From NCBI RefSeq assembly GCF_000166395.1, contig NC_014655.1, positions 2,418,001-2,482,000 of the forward strand: 64,000 nt of DNA. The letters are read 5' to 3'. Source of the DNA: Leadbetterella byssophila DSM 17132. Its GTDB lineage: Bacteria > Bacteroidota > Bacteroidia > Cytophagales > Spirosomataceae. Below the pieces are notes generated by a model. The model was not told where the DNA came from and searched no databases. It saw only the letters and a program-made list of their open reading frames with translations. This document shows positions 23,489 through 32,738 of the stretch, piece after piece. Made by a program: the position numbers and the translations under genes. Position 1 is the stretch's first letter. Every line of letters begins with the position of its first letter.

Positions 23489-26400
23489 TTAAAAGCCCAA
23501 ATTAAGTCCCACAGTAAAGCCCTTTGCATCAGGAAAATCATTCGGATTATTCTCCGGGCTGTACGATTTATAATCTGTAATGGTTAATAGATTGTTGGCA
23601 TTGACATACACTTTGGCCGTCTGCATACCTATCCTTCTTAGTGCCAATTTTGGCAAGGTATATCCTAATGATAAAGTTCTCAAACGTACATAGGAAGCAT
23701 CAGCTAAACCTATGAGTTCTACGTTAGCCGCTTTAGTGGAATAGTTAGGACGAGGGTAAGTATTTGATGGATTTTCCGGTGTCCAATAATCCCTCTTAAT
23801 ACCATTTCTTACTGCTGTGTTATACCCTCCTTCATTGAACTGACCTAAGTAAGGATTATACTTCATCACTCCTTGTACTGTGTATACATCCGCCATGAGC
23901 TCCCAGCCCTTGTAATTCAAAGTGGTAGAAATGGAGCCAAACCAATCTGGCGCTGTATTGATGATCACATTGTCATTGATATCAATTATTCCGTCCCCGT
24001 TCACGTCTTTCACTCGAACGGCTCCAGCATGAAGAGTAGCGTCTGATTGGAAAGGATTAGCTATAGTACCACCTTTTGAGCCCTGAGGAGAATTCTTAGC
24101 CTCCTCGTCCGTTTGGAAGATGCCGTCAAAAAGTTTGGTATAGATCACATTCACCCCATGACCTATAAATCTGTTACTCGAAATATCGTCCTTCGGATTT
24201 CCGTTTTCATCCACTATGCCGGACTTTAACAAAGTGTTTCTGTTTCGGGTAAAGGAGGCGGTCATAGACCACTTTAATGGCCCATCTCTCAGGATATGTC
24301 CTGTCACTAATGCCTCAATACCTTTGTTTCTTACCTCACCGCCATTTGTAATCATAGATGAAAAGCCGGATGTTCCGCCTAAAGGAATATTGGTTAGTAA
24401 GTCGCGAGTATGCATATCATAATACTCCACAGTTCCTGTGATACGGTTTTGCAAGAAGCCAAAATCCAGACCAAGGTTAAAAGTAGTGGTCGTTTCCCAA
24501 GTTAAATCAGGATTAGGCAATAATCCACCCGGCAGGTTTCCTCCCTGTAATACTCCCCCGAAAACATAAGAGTTGTTATTCACCAAACCTAAGGTCTGAT
24601 AGGCTGCCAAAGCCTGATTACCCACTGAACCATAACTTAGGCGCAACTTTAATTCAGAAAGGTTTTTGGCATCCTGTAGGAAATCTTCATTATGGATTTT
24701 CCAGGCAAAAGCTGCGGCAGGGAAGAAGCCCCATTTCTTACTTTCAGCGAATACAGAAGCACCGTCTTGACGCGCAGTGAAGGTGAATAGATATTTATCC
24801 AACAGGTTATACCTTACCCTTCCTAAGAAACCTACCAAAGCTTTGCGGGCTTCATTTCTTTGAACCTTAAAGTTCAAGGCATTCGTAATACCATCAAATC
24901 CTAGTAGGTCATTCGGAAATTGAGTACCCGTGACATAGGTGGAGGTATAGTCTCTTTGATTCACTGATTGTACGAAGGTCATATCCAGTTTATGCTTTTC
25001 ATTCTCTAATGGAATGTAGTTGATGATGTTTTCGATCAAATATTCCTCCCATGAACCGTTTGTCAATGTAGCAGTACCATTAGTAGCTACACCCTCAGAA
25101 TGAAGTCGGGTTCTATAGGTTCCATCCTCCACGTGTTTACGGTTATACAAGGTATTTAAACGATACGTCAGATTTTTAAGGATTCTGTAATTACCGGCTA
25201 AGTTGAGATTATAGTACGAGGACTTTGTTCTATTATCTGCTTCACGTATGTTCCAAAGCGGGTTAATGGTACTACTACTGGCATTAGCTCCCGCCAGACG
25301 ATACACCAGATTACCGTCTTGGTCATACGGTCCCATAAAAGGTGAGATAGTAATAAAATCAAGGGAAGTACTTTCTCTTTGTTGCCCATCTGAAGCAAGA
25401 TTCAAGTTGGCATCAATATCTATTTTCGAATTGATCTTACGATTGAGGTTCAAGCGGAATGCTCCCCTTTTATAGTCGGAATTCGGCAATAGACCGGTTT
25501 GAGTGTAATAATTTAGACTGGAGAAGATACGGGTTTGCTCATTTCCTCCACTGATATTGAGGGTATTGCTATTGGTCAAAGCGGTACGCATCATGATCTT
25601 TTCCCAGTCGGCAAAATTTCCTGCTTTGTAATTGATATATTCAGCGGCGGCTGCGGAACCACCAAAGTTGACCTCATCCGGGCTATATTCTATCCCTCCT
25701 GGGTTATTAGCACGTACGGCTTCTCTACGGTACTGCGCGAACTCCTCCGGACTAAACATTTCAAAGTTCTTAGTCAAGCGTTGAGTAGTATAATAGGTAT
25801 GAACCCCTACCTGCATTTTTCCCTCCTTACCGCGTTTGGTGGTTACTAGGATCACCCCATTTGCAGCTCTGGCACCATAAATGGCTTGAGAAGATGCATC
25901 TTTCAAGATTTCAATTGACGCTATATCATCCGGATTGATATCGTTGATATTATCTATAGGAAAGCCATCCAAAACGATGAGAGGATCATTTCCCCCACTG
26001 ATGGATTTTTGCCCACGAATCAGGATATTCGAAGTACCACCCGGGCGAGCAGACCCTAGGGTTACTTGTACTCCGGCCGCTTGTCCGCGTATCATCTCAG
26101 CAACGTTTGTACTAGGAATGGCTAAGGCCTTATCCATATCCACTTTAGAAAGTGCCCCTGTCAGATCACTACGTTTTTCCGTACCGTAACCCACCACGAT
26201 GAGCTCTTCTAGGGCTTGATTATCTTCCTCTAACACCACATCATAGATAGACGCATTTCCTACTGGAAGTTCCACCCTTTTATAGCCAATATATGTAAAT
26301 ACCAAAGTATGATCTCCCTCCGGAACTTCAAGCGTATACTGTCCGAGGGCATTGGTCATGGTGCCCCGATTTGTATTCTTCAGAGTGACAGTCACACCTA

Positions 26401-26863
26401 TCAAAGCTTCTCCTTTCCCATCTTTTACTGTACCTGTAATTCTACGATCCACTGCAGCAACTTGCAGTTCCTGCACAGCATCTAATCTTTTCAAGTCTGA
26501 AATCTTCCTCTTTTTTAAGAGAATCCTTTGATCAAAAACCTCGTAATCAATACCCATTGGACGAAGTACCTCCGTTAAGACATCATATACGGTTAGGCTT
26601 CGCTTTTCTGGTGTATAGGTTTGGTTTAGATTAATCTTTGAACTGTAGACAAACTTCAGACCCGACTGCTCTTCCACCTGCCGAAGCAATTCTTTTAGGG
26701 TGGATTCAGCGTTAGCAGTTTGCACCTTTCGAGCCAAATAATTCTGGGCATGCAGGTCATGGGCAAAAGACATGCTTCCGCAGATGATGGCTAAGAGGAA
26801 TTGATAGAAACTAATTTTCATAAGCTTCAGTACGTAATTGAGGCTCTCTGTTCTTTTTTTCAT
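23489..26863 (-). CDS. SusC/RagA TonB-dependent transporter with STN signalling domain
   Basis: 1124 residues. The signal peptide is followed by an STN domain (residues about 45-120, TLKELLRQVEEQSGLKFVYS), a CarboxypepD_reg-like domain (ITGTVKDGKGEALIGVTVTL), the TonB-box-like ELIVVGYGTEKRSDLTGAL, a plug (PSTNVAEMIRGQAAGVQVT, ILIRGQKSISGGNDPLIVLD) and a 22-strand barrel ending GLNLGF. The STN domain talks to the FecR anti-sigma factor when substrate is imported. This fits the FecR and ECF sigma genes directly upstream on the same strand and makes the operon a self-inducing transport unit with SusD. It is full length. Confidence 0.95.
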   Translation of the reverse strand: MKKRTESLNYVLKLMKISFYQFLLAIICGSMSFAHDLHAQNYLARKVQTANAESTLKELLRQVEEQSGLKFVYSSKINLNQTYTPEKRSLTVYDVLTEVLRPMGIDYEVFDQRILLKKRKISDLKRLDAVQELQVAAVDRRITGTVKDGKGEALIGVTVTLKNTNRGTMTNALGQYTLEVPEGDHTLVFTYIGYKRVELPVGNASIYDVVLEEDNQALEELIVVGYGTEKRSDLTGALSKVDMDKALAIPSTNVAEMIRGQAAGVQVTLGSARPGGTSNILIRGQKSISGGNDPLIVLDGFPIDNINDINPDDIASIEILKDASSQAIYGARAANGVILVTTKRGKEGKMQVGVHTYYTTQRLTKNFEMFSPEEFAQYRREAVRANNPGGIEYSPDEVNFGGSAAAAEYINYKAGNFADWEKIMMRTALTNSNTLNISGGNEQTRIFSSLNYYTQTGLLPNSDYKRGAFRLNLNRKINSKIDIDANLNLASDGQQRESTSLDFITISPFMGPYDQDGNLVYRLAGANASSSTINPLWNIREADNRTKSSYYNLNLAGNYRILKNLTYRLNTLYNRKHVEDGTYRTRLHSEGVATNGTATLTNGSWEEYLIENIINYIPLENEKHKLDMTFVQSVNQRDYTSTYVTGTQFPNDLLGFDGITNALNFKVQRNEARKALVGFLGRVRYNLLDKYLFTFTARQDGASVFAESKKWGFFPAAAFAWKIHNEDFLQDAKNLSELKLRLSYGSVGNQALAAYQTLGLVNNNSYVFGGVLQGGNLPGGLLPNPDLTWETTTTFNLGLDFGFLQNRITGTVEYYDMHTRDLLTNIPLGGTSGFSSMITNGGEVRNKGIEALVTGHILRDGPLKWSMTASFTRNRNTLLKSGIVDENGNPKDDISSNRFIGHGVNVIYTKLFDGIFQTDEEAKNSPQGSKGGTIANPFQSDATLHAGAVRVKDVNGDGIIDINDNVIINTAPDWFGSISTTLNYKGWELMADVYTVQGVMKYNPYLGQFNEGGYNTAVRNGIKRDYWTPENPSNTYPRPNYSTKAANVELIGLADASYVRLRTLSLGYTLPKLALRRIGMQTAKVYVNANNLLTITDYKSYSPENNPNDFPDAKGFTVGLNLGF

Positions 26864-26893
26864 AAATTGGCATATGTTTTAGTGATAAAGCAT

Positions 26894-26962
26894 GGCCTTC
26901 TATCTTAAATTGGCGTTTACGTGGAAGGCCTTAAGTGGGGGGAGAAATCCTCCCCTTTTTTT
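26894..26962. other. Two hairpins between fecR and susC
   Basis: The 125-bp gap holds GGCCTTC (26894-26900) pairing with GAAGGCC (26924-26930) over a 23-base loop, and GGGGAG (26939-26944) pairing with CTCCCC (26950-26955). On the plus strand the second is followed by seven T. In the minus-strand mRNA they would lie between fecR and susC, where they could block read-through or stabilise the susC message. Confidence 0.6.
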
Positions 26963-26988
26963 GTACTAGGGTCAAATCATATTCATAT

Positions 26989-27903
26989 CTAGTTTAGGTT
27001 ACATCCTTCTCCGTTTAAATAGACTGTGGTTTCACGAATGGTGTAGGAAGCCTCAACCGACTTACAAACCAGTTCGAGCTTTGTAAACATGGGCAAGTTC
27101 TCCAAATCTGCACTGACTAGGCAGTTTTCCATGTTAGGGTCATCTATCTTGAATTCAATTCCGTATACGGCCTTGAAGGTCTCAGCTACTTTTTTCAAAG
27201 GAGTATTTTCAAACACAAATTTCTTTTCGACGGACTCCTTAGAAGGAAGAGGAACCGGGGTCTCTACCAGCGTTTGGTTAAAGTTTTTGTATAGAAGATG
27301 GTACACCGCCTTTTGGTTAGGACTGAGGACTACTTTATTCTGATTTTTCAATCGGGGATTATAGACGGTCACTGCCCCTGTCACTACTCTTACCTCTATT
27401 TGATCATGCTTCTGAGCAATCTCAAAACTGGTACCCACTACTTCAGTCACCAACTCTCCGGAAGTGATAATAAAAGGTTTTGATTTGTCTGGTTTAACAT
27501 CAAAAAATGCGGAACCTTGAAGGCTCACATTTCTATGCGTAAGATTAAAGTCTTTATCATAATTCAGACTAGCATTCTCCTCTAAGTGGACTTCCGTACC
27601 ATCAGGAAGAACCAGTACGCCTTCTTGACGATAGCTGGGAGAAGACCATAAGAAGTATCCTAAAGCCAGAACTACACTTGCGGCAGCAGCCCATATCCAG
27701 CGAAAAACACTACCCTTAGGAGTCATTTCATGACGAATGTTTTTCCACATTCGTTTTTCTATAGCCTTTTTTTCCTCAGCAGGAAGAGATAAGGCATCCG
27801 TTGATTGCTTAGAATACCAGGCTTGAATTTGCTCCTCTTCTTCAGGTGTACAACTTCCCTCCAGGTATTTTTTTAGCGTGTCATTCCATTCTTTTTGTGT
27901 CAT
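26989..27903 (-). CDS. FecR-family anti-sigma factor
   Basis: 304 residues. A cytosolic N-terminal sigma-binding part (WNDTLKKYLEGSCTPEEEEQ) is followed by one membrane helix (WIWAAAASVVLALGYFLW, about 85-103). The periplasmic FecR domain comes next (VLPDGTEVHLEENASLNYDK, RNVSLQGSAFFDVKPDKSKPF, VVGTSFEI) and a C-terminal STN-like part (FVFENTPLKKVAETFKAVYG). It holds the ECF sigma factor until signalled by the STN domain of the SusC transporter encoded downstream. It sits 4 bp after the sigma gene. Confidence 0.94.
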   Translation of the reverse strand: MTQKEWNDTLKKYLEGSCTPEEEEQIQAWYSKQSTDALSLPAEEKKAIEKRMWKNIRHEMTPKGSVFRWIWAAAASVVLALGYFLWSSPSYRQEGVLVLPDGTEVHLEENASLNYDKDFNLTHRNVSLQGSAFFDVKPDKSKPFIITSGELVTEVVGTSFEIAQKHDQIEVRVVTGAVTVYNPRLKNQNKVVLSPNQKAVYHLLYKNFNQTLVETPVPLPSKESVEKKFVFENTPLKKVAETFKAVYGIEFKIDDPNMENCLVSADLENLPMFTKLELVCKSVEASYTIRETTVYLNGEGCNLN

Positions 27904-27907
27904 GGTC

Positions 27908-28459
27908 TTAATTATTGTGCTGGTACATGCTCAAGTTCTCTTTCAAAAACTTAAGAGAGCGCGTAATGTGGTACTCCACGGTTTTATCGCTGAGATGCAA
28001 TTCCTCAGCAATTTGCTTGACGGATTGATTATCAAACCTACTTCTACGGAATACTTCCGCACTTTTCTCCGGTAGGCGGGCCAGCGCATCTTCAACAGCC
28101 TTGGAAAGTTCATTGTATGCCAAATGTTGGAATGGGACGGTACCCTGCACTACTTCCTGAAGAATAATGTACTCTTGGTATTTGCGATAGCTTATTTGGG
28201 ATTTAATAAAATCATAGATCTGATTCTTGATGGAAACGGTGAGATAGATGTCCAATTTCTGGATCTTCACTTCCTCTCTTCTTCTCCATAGGCTCAGAAA
28301 CACATTTTGAACCAATTCTTCACATTCTTCTTTCACCCCTAAGTGATGAAAGGCTATACTGTAAAGCTTTAACCAGTAGCGCTTATAGATCTCCTCAAAT
28401 GCGCGACTGTCGCCGGCATTCAGCATGGACACTAATTGTATGTCTGCGTATTCTTTCAT
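27908..28459 (-). CDS. ECF RNA polymerase sigma factor (FecI-like)
   Basis: 183 residues from ATG 28459, which follows a G-rich tract. An ATG seven codons earlier is possible. Sigma region 2 is seen in FEEIYKRYWLKLYSIAFHHL and ECEELVQNVFLSLWRRREEV; region 4 in LARLPEKSAEVFRRSRFDNQ and VKQIAEELHLSDKTVEYHIT. Together with the FecR gene 4 bp downstream it forms a surface-signalling switch for the susC/susD pair. It is the first gene of the operon, and the ECF regulon probably consists mainly of these genes. Confidence 0.94.
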   Translation of the reverse strand: MKEYADIQLVSMLNAGDSRAFEEIYKRYWLKLYSIAFHHLGVKEECEELVQNVFLSLWRRREEVKIQKLDIYLTVSIKNQIYDFIKSQISYRKYQEYIILQEVVQGTVPFQHLAYNELSKAVEDALARLPEKSAEVFRRSRFDNQSVKQIAEELHLSDKTVEYHITRSLKFLKENLSMYQHNN

Positions 28460-28599
28460 GAAACCCCCTTGGTTATACATATAGTAGAACTTCCCCCGAA
28501 AACCCCTAAACCAAAACTAGAAAAAATTAAAAAAAATAATCTCATTGTACCAAAATTGAAACATAAGATCATACTAAATGAGATAGTTGAACATTAAAA

Positions 28600-28623
28600 A
28601 AGCCGAGCCTTAAGGCCCGGCTT
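28600..28623 (-). terminator. Terminator after glycerophosphodiesterase gene
   Basis: The near-perfect stem AAGCCGAGCC / GGCCCGGCTT, with a short TTAA loop, is flanked by AAAAA on the plus strand (U-run on the minus-strand transcript). It lies 19 bp past the stop of the gene at 28643. Confidence 0.85.
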
Positions 28624-28642
28624 CCTATAGGATGGTTAGTCT

Positions 28643-29392
28643 TTACTTGATCAACTTCAAAGCTAACTCCGGCTCATCCGTGGTCAGGAAATCTATTCCT
28701 GCATCTAAAAAGTACTTCATTTGATCCTCTTTATTTACGGTCCAAACGTTTGTACTCAAACCCAAAGATTTCGCTTGCTTTATCCAATCCGGATTCTTTT
28801 GCAATACCCCAAGATTATAATCTAATCCCGGAACCCCAGCTGCCTTTAAGGTAGAAGGATCTTTATCTCCGGATAAGTATTGTACATGCGCCTTTTTATC
28901 TATGGTCAATAATCTTTCTACAGCCGGATAGGAGAAGCTGATGAATATGGTTCGGTTCAAAGCTTTGTACTTCTTAGCCATTTTATAAACCTTCTCCGCT
29001 GATTCTGCAGATTTCGCAGCTCCTGAAGGAGCACTTTTAATTTCAGCAAAGAGAATGGTTTTCTTAAATTTTTTCGACATCTTAAAAAAATCTTCGAGAA
29101 GTGGAAGATTTTCTCCGTTCTTCAATTTGGTTTGATTGAGTTCTTCATATGTATGATCCTCAATGCGTTTACCTAAATAATCCGCATCGTGGTTAACTAC
29201 TAATATGCCGTCCTTAGTCATATTAATATCAAATTCTGTCCCTCCGCATCCCAGTTCGAAGGAATGTTTTAATGATTCCAATGAATTTTGTGGAGCTCCA
29301 GTATTTTTCCATGCCCCTCTATGGGCTACTACCTTGTTTTGCCCAAAGGCTACACTACTCATAAATAAGATTGAAAGAAGTACTTTATACAT
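28643..29392 (-). CDS. Secreted glycerophosphodiester phosphodiesterase
   Basis: 249 residues from ATG 29392, chosen because it gives a signal peptide (MYKVLLSILFMSSVAFGQ). The GDPD TIM-barrel motifs are present: VVAHRGAWKN (catalytic His), GGTEFDINMTKDG (metal-binding Glu and Asp), VVNHDADYLG (second His), and the late NVWTVNKEDQ and FLTTDEPELAL. The enzyme hydrolyses glycerophosphodiesters to glycerol 3-phosphate and an alcohol in the periplasm. It is a single gene, with terminator behind and a short gap ahead of dnaN on the other strand. Confidence 0.9.
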   Translation of the reverse strand: MYKVLLSILFMSSVAFGQNKVVAHRGAWKNTGAPQNSLESLKHSFELGCGGTEFDINMTKDGILVVNHDADYLGKRIEDHTYEELNQTKLKNGENLPLLEDFFKMSKKFKKTILFAEIKSAPSGAAKSAESAEKVYKMAKKYKALNRTIFISFSYPAVERLLTIDKKAHVQYLSGDKDPSTLKAAGVPGLDYNLGVLQKNPDWIKQAKSLGLSTNVWTVNKEDQMKYFLDAGIDFLTTDEPELALKLIK

Positions 29393-29550
29393 GATTGAGG
29401 TATTTAAAAACCTAAATATACAGGGGAATGAAATAGGCTGCACCTATTGGAGATGAATTAAATATTAACAGTTGCCTGAACCTAATGGATTTAAGAATTT
29501 ACCTTTGAATAAATGTGTGAAGCAAACTGTAATAGATCAACGAATTTTAC

Positions 29551-29558
29551 TATTTTTG
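29551..29558 (+). promoter_or_regulatory. Likely -7 box of dnaN
   Basis: TATTTTTG fits the Bacteroidota -7 consensus TAnnTTTG and lies 28 nt before the dnaN start. No clear -33 TTTG/TTG element stands at the right distance. Confidence 0.45.
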
Positions 29559-29585
29559 CTCACGATCACATTATCCATTAAGAAA

Positions 29586-30710
29586 ATGAAATTTATCGTT
29601 TCAAGTACGGAACTCTTAAAAAACCTTTCATATATAAGCGGAGTGATAGCCCCAAACCCTATCGTTCCCATCCTAGAAAACTTTTTGTTTGAACTTGATC
29701 AGAATAAATTGGTGGTCACTGCTTCTGATATGCAAACCGTCATGGTGGCTGAATTAGACGTTAATTCATCAGATGTAGCCTCTATAGCTATTCCTGCTCG
29801 TCTATTAATGGACACCTTGAAAAGCTTACCGGAGCAACCTATCACGGTTAACTTAAATACGGATACCTTCGGAGTGGAAATTGTAACTTCTACTGGTAGA
29901 TTTAAGATTACGGGAGAGAATCCATTGGATTTCCCAAGACCTCCTCAAGTGAACAAGAATTTCAATATTGAATTAAATTCTGACGTATTAGCGGCAGCTA
30001 TAAATAATACCATTTTCGCCACAAGTACTGACGACTTACGTCCGGCTATGACTGGGGTATTCATGGATATCCAGTCTGACCATACTACATTTGTGGCTAC
30101 TGATGGGCATCGTTTGATTCGATACAGAAGAAACGATATCCAATCTTCTACAGATAACCGTTTAATTCTACCTAGAAAGGCCTTGAACTTGTTGAAAAGC
30201 TCATTGCCATCTGATGTAGTTCCTGTGGTTACTGAATTTAGTAGCTCTAATGCCTTCTTTAGCTTTGGCAATATCAAATTGATCTGTAGATTGATTGATG
30301 AGCGCTACCCGGATTATGATAATGTGATTCCAAAAGCTAACCCTTACAAGTTGATCGTAGAAAGATCTACTTTTTTAGCTACGCTAAAACGTATCTCTAT
30401 CTTCTCTAACAAGACAACTCACCAAATTCGCTTGAAAATGGAGCCAAATGAGTTGACCATCTCTGCTGAAGATTTAGATTATTCAAACGAAGCGGTAGAA
30501 AAGATTGCTTGTGAATTCGATGGGGAACTGCTTGAAATAGGATTCAATGCTAAATTCCTTTCGGAAATGCTAAGTAACCTATCCTCTTCTACCGTTATGA
30601 TGGAATTATCTCAGCCTAACCGTGCCGGATTGATCGTTCCAACTTCCAAACAGGATAATGAAGATATTCTCATGCTGGTAATGCCGGTGATGTTGAATTC
30701 GTATAATTAA
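29586..30710 (+). CDS. dnaN: DNA polymerase III subunit beta (sliding clamp)
   Basis: 374 residues from ATG 29586 (MKFIVSSTELLKNLSYISGV), the standard family start. A longer 5' frame adds 38 unrelated residues and is rejected. Three clamp domains are present, with typical blocks FLFELDQNKLVVTASDMQTV, ISIFSNKTTHQIRLKM and a C-terminal VMPVMLNSYN. The dimer ring tethers DNA polymerase III and many repair proteins to DNA. It stands alone, outside the dnaA-dnaN-recF arrangement, as is common in this phylum. A terminator follows 8 bp after the stop. Confidence 0.97.
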   Translation: MKFIVSSTELLKNLSYISGVIAPNPIVPILENFLFELDQNKLVVTASDMQTVMVAELDVNSSDVASIAIPARLLMDTLKSLPEQPITVNLNTDTFGVEIVTSTGRFKITGENPLDFPRPPQVNKNFNIELNSDVLAAAINNTIFATSTDDLRPAMTGVFMDIQSDHTTFVATDGHRLIRYRRNDIQSSTDNRLILPRKALNLLKSSLPSDVVPVVTEFSSSNAFFSFGNIKLICRLIDERYPDYDNVIPKANPYKLIVERSTFLATLKRISIFSNKTTHQIRLKMEPNELTISAEDLDYSNEAVEKIACEFDGELLEIGFNAKFLSEMLSNLSSSTVMMELSQPNRAGLIVPTSKQDNEDILMLVMPVMLNSYN

Positions 30711-30717
30711 TATTCCT

Positions 30718-30753
30718 CAAGCCGTGGCATTCCGTCACGGCTTGTACTTTTTT
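30718..30753 (+). terminator. dnaN terminator
   Basis: The 9-bp stem CAAGCCGTG (30718-30726) pairs with CACGGCTTG (30736-30744), followed by TACTTTTTT. Confidence 0.9.
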
Positions 30754-30821
30754 ACCCAGTTCTTACACCAGAACGTCCCCCCCTTTCATATTCATCTCAT
30801 TTTTCAGTATTTTCATATCCC

Positions 30822-31763
30822 ATGAGAATGCTGATCCTGATATTACTCATCTTTACTTCGTGTAAATCTATCTCTCCCCCTTCTGAGATAAGCAGTGCAT
30901 TAGTTACTCCTAATCCCAGTAGAGAGGCTCAGGCCTTAATTAGATTCCTACGGGAGCAATATGGCAAAAAAGTAATCTCCGGGGTTATGACACTCAACAG
31001 TTTTGATGAATTTGATAGAGTGAAGAAGATAAGTGGAAAAGCGCCGGCCATACTTGGTATGGATTTCATGCATCACGGTAGAGGCTATACCCAATGGTTC
31101 AATGAGGACCAAATCCTTCTAGATGCTGAAAAACATAAGGAGCAAAATGGAATTACCACGTTCATGTGGCATTGGAGAGATCCCTCCAGAAAGACGGAAT
31201 CCTTCTATACTTCAGAAACCAATTTTGACCTATCCTTACTCCAAAACCCACAATCAGAGGAGTATGAATCTATCATCAAGGATATAGACTATATAGCATC
31301 ATTTTTAAAGAGAATACCGCATATTCCTATACTGTGGCGCCCACTTCATGAGGCTTCCGGTACCTGGTTTTGGTGGGGTGCCAAAGGTCCCCAAGCATAT
31401 AAAGTACTTTATCGATTGATGTTTGAACGCCTAGTTCATCATCACCAAATCAATAACCTGATCTGGGTTTGGACGGCAGAAAAGAATGACATTCTTTGGT
31501 ACCCGGGAGATGATGTGGTGGATATCATTGGCACAGATATCTATAATGGAAGTATGGACGAGGCCTTTGTCAGCTTACAATCCAGGTATCCGGATAAAAT
31601 CATCTCCCTTTCAGAATGTGGCACCCTGCCAGACTTAAATAAGAGCAAATGGTCATGGTTCATGTGCTGGTATGGAGATTTTGTACTAAATAATTCAGCT
31701 CTTTGGACCTCAATCCTGCATCACCCTGAGGTCATCACCTTAGATAAAATGCCTAAACTATGA
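30822..31763 (+). CDS. GH26 beta-mannanase-like lipoprotein
   Basis: 313 residues. The lipoprotein signal (MRMLILILLIFTSC, Cys 14) is followed by a GH26 TIM barrel. The acid/base Glu lies in PILWRPLHEASGTWFWWG and the nucleophile Glu in IISLSECGTLPD. MWHWRDP, NLIWVWTAE and DIIGTDIYNG are also typical. GH26 enzymes of this type cleave beta-1,4-mannan. The stop overlaps the start of the GH5 gene by 4 nt (ATGA), so the pair is one transcript. Surface anchoring is likely. The specificity (mannan or mixed glucomannan) is inferred from the family. Confidence 0.9.
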   Translation: MRMLILILLIFTSCKSISPPSEISSALVTPNPSREAQALIRFLREQYGKKVISGVMTLNSFDEFDRVKKISGKAPAILGMDFMHHGRGYTQWFNEDQILLDAEKHKEQNGITTFMWHWRDPSRKTESFYTSETNFDLSLLQNPQSEEYESIIKDIDYIASFLKRIPHIPILWRPLHEASGTWFWWGAKGPQAYKVLYRLMFERLVHHHQINNLIWVWTAEKNDILWYPGDDVVDIIGTDIYNGSMDEAFVSLQSRYPDKIISLSECGTLPDLNKSKWSWFMCWYGDFVLNNSALWTSILHHPEVITLDKMPKL

Positions 31764-32710
31764 AAAAATCATTCCTTTTTCTTTGCCTCCTCACCACATT
31801 TTCAGCATTCGCTCAGCCTTCCCGACTCCTAGCGGGCAAAGGAAATGTATACTTAGAAAATGGAAAACCAGCCCAACTCCGAGGAATAAGTTTCTCGTGG
31901 AGCATTTGGGGAGGTGCTAAATACTATAATCCAAATGTTGTAGATCATTTGATTGATGACTTTAAAGCTAAAGTGCTTAGGGTTTCTATGGCTGTAGAGC
32001 CGGATCAAGGCTATCTTAAAGATCCAGAATTACAATGGACACGTATCATCCCCGTGGTGGAAAGATGTCTGGAAAGAGGAGTATATGTTATAATGGACTG
32101 GCACGATCATCATGCCGACAAGAATGTGGAAACTGCTAAGGAATTCTTCGAGAAGTTCTCAAAAAGGTACTCCCACTCGCCCTTCATCGTCTATGAAATA
32201 TGGAATGAACCGGAAAGGATTGATTGGTCAATTATAAAGAAATACGCAGAAGAAGTCATTCCCGTAATCCGAAAGAATGACCCTTATAATCTGATCGTAG
32301 TAGGTTCTTCCACCTGGGATCAGGACATAGATATAGTAGCTAAGGACCCATTACTTGGATTTCACAATATCGCATATTCTTTCCATTTTTATGCCTCAGA
32401 ACCACATCACCAGGAGCCCCTAAGAAAACGGGCCACAGAGGCTATAGAAAGCGGGCTGCCGGTATTCGTTACAGAATGGGGAGTAGGTGAAGCAAATGGT
32501 GACGGAGCCTTTGATCTAGAAAAGAACAAAGCCTGGATGGACTGGATGGAGAAGTATCAGTTGAGCTGGGCCAACTGGAACGTAACGGATAAAAAAGAAA
32601 CCACTGCCCTATTACTTCCAGGCGCCCCTGCTAATGGCAAATGGAGGAACAAACATCTCAGCCCTTCCGGGAAATATATAAGAGAAGTTTTAAGGAAGCA
32701 TGCAAAGTAA
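31760..32710 (+). CDS. Secreted GH5 endoglucanase/mannanase
   Basis: 316 residues with a signal peptide (ending FSAFAQ) and a single GH5 barrel. LRGISFSWSIWGGAKYYNPN, VIMDWHDHHADKN, YEIWNEPERIDW (acid/base Glu) and VFVTEWGVGEANGDG (nucleophile Glu) match GH5 subfamily 2-like endo-beta-1,4-glucanases. No carbohydrate-binding module or sorting tail. Coupled to the GH26 lipoprotein, it points to attack on glucomannan or mixed plant cell-wall polysaccharide. There is no SusC/SusD in the same transcript. Confidence 0.9.
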   Translation: MKKSFLFLCLLTTFSAFAQPSRLLAGKGNVYLENGKPAQLRGISFSWSIWGGAKYYNPNVVDHLIDDFKAKVLRVSMAVEPDQGYLKDPELQWTRIIPVVERCLERGVYVIMDWHDHHADKNVETAKEFFEKFSKRYSHSPFIVYEIWNEPERIDWSIIKKYAEEVIPVIRKNDPYNLIVVGSSTWDQDIDIVAKDPLLGFHNIAYSFHFYASEPHHQEPLRKRATEAIESGLPVFVTEWGVGEANGDGAFDLEKNKAWMDWMEKYQLSWANWNVTDKKETTALLLPGAPANGKWRNKHLSPSGKYIREVLRKHAK

Positions 32711-32734
32711 AAGCTCCCCTTTTCAGGAGAGCTT
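32711..32734. terminator. Terminator between GH5 and convergent gene
   Basis: AAGCTCCCCT pairs with AGGAGAGCTT with one mismatch (loop TTTC). It sits between two convergent stops (32710 and 32739) and may serve both strands. Confidence 0.75.
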
Positions 32735-32738
32735 CACA

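Noticed and set aside
29472-29585. N-terminal extension of dnaN.
   Set aside because: Unrelated to the clamp family, and it would span the likely promoter box.
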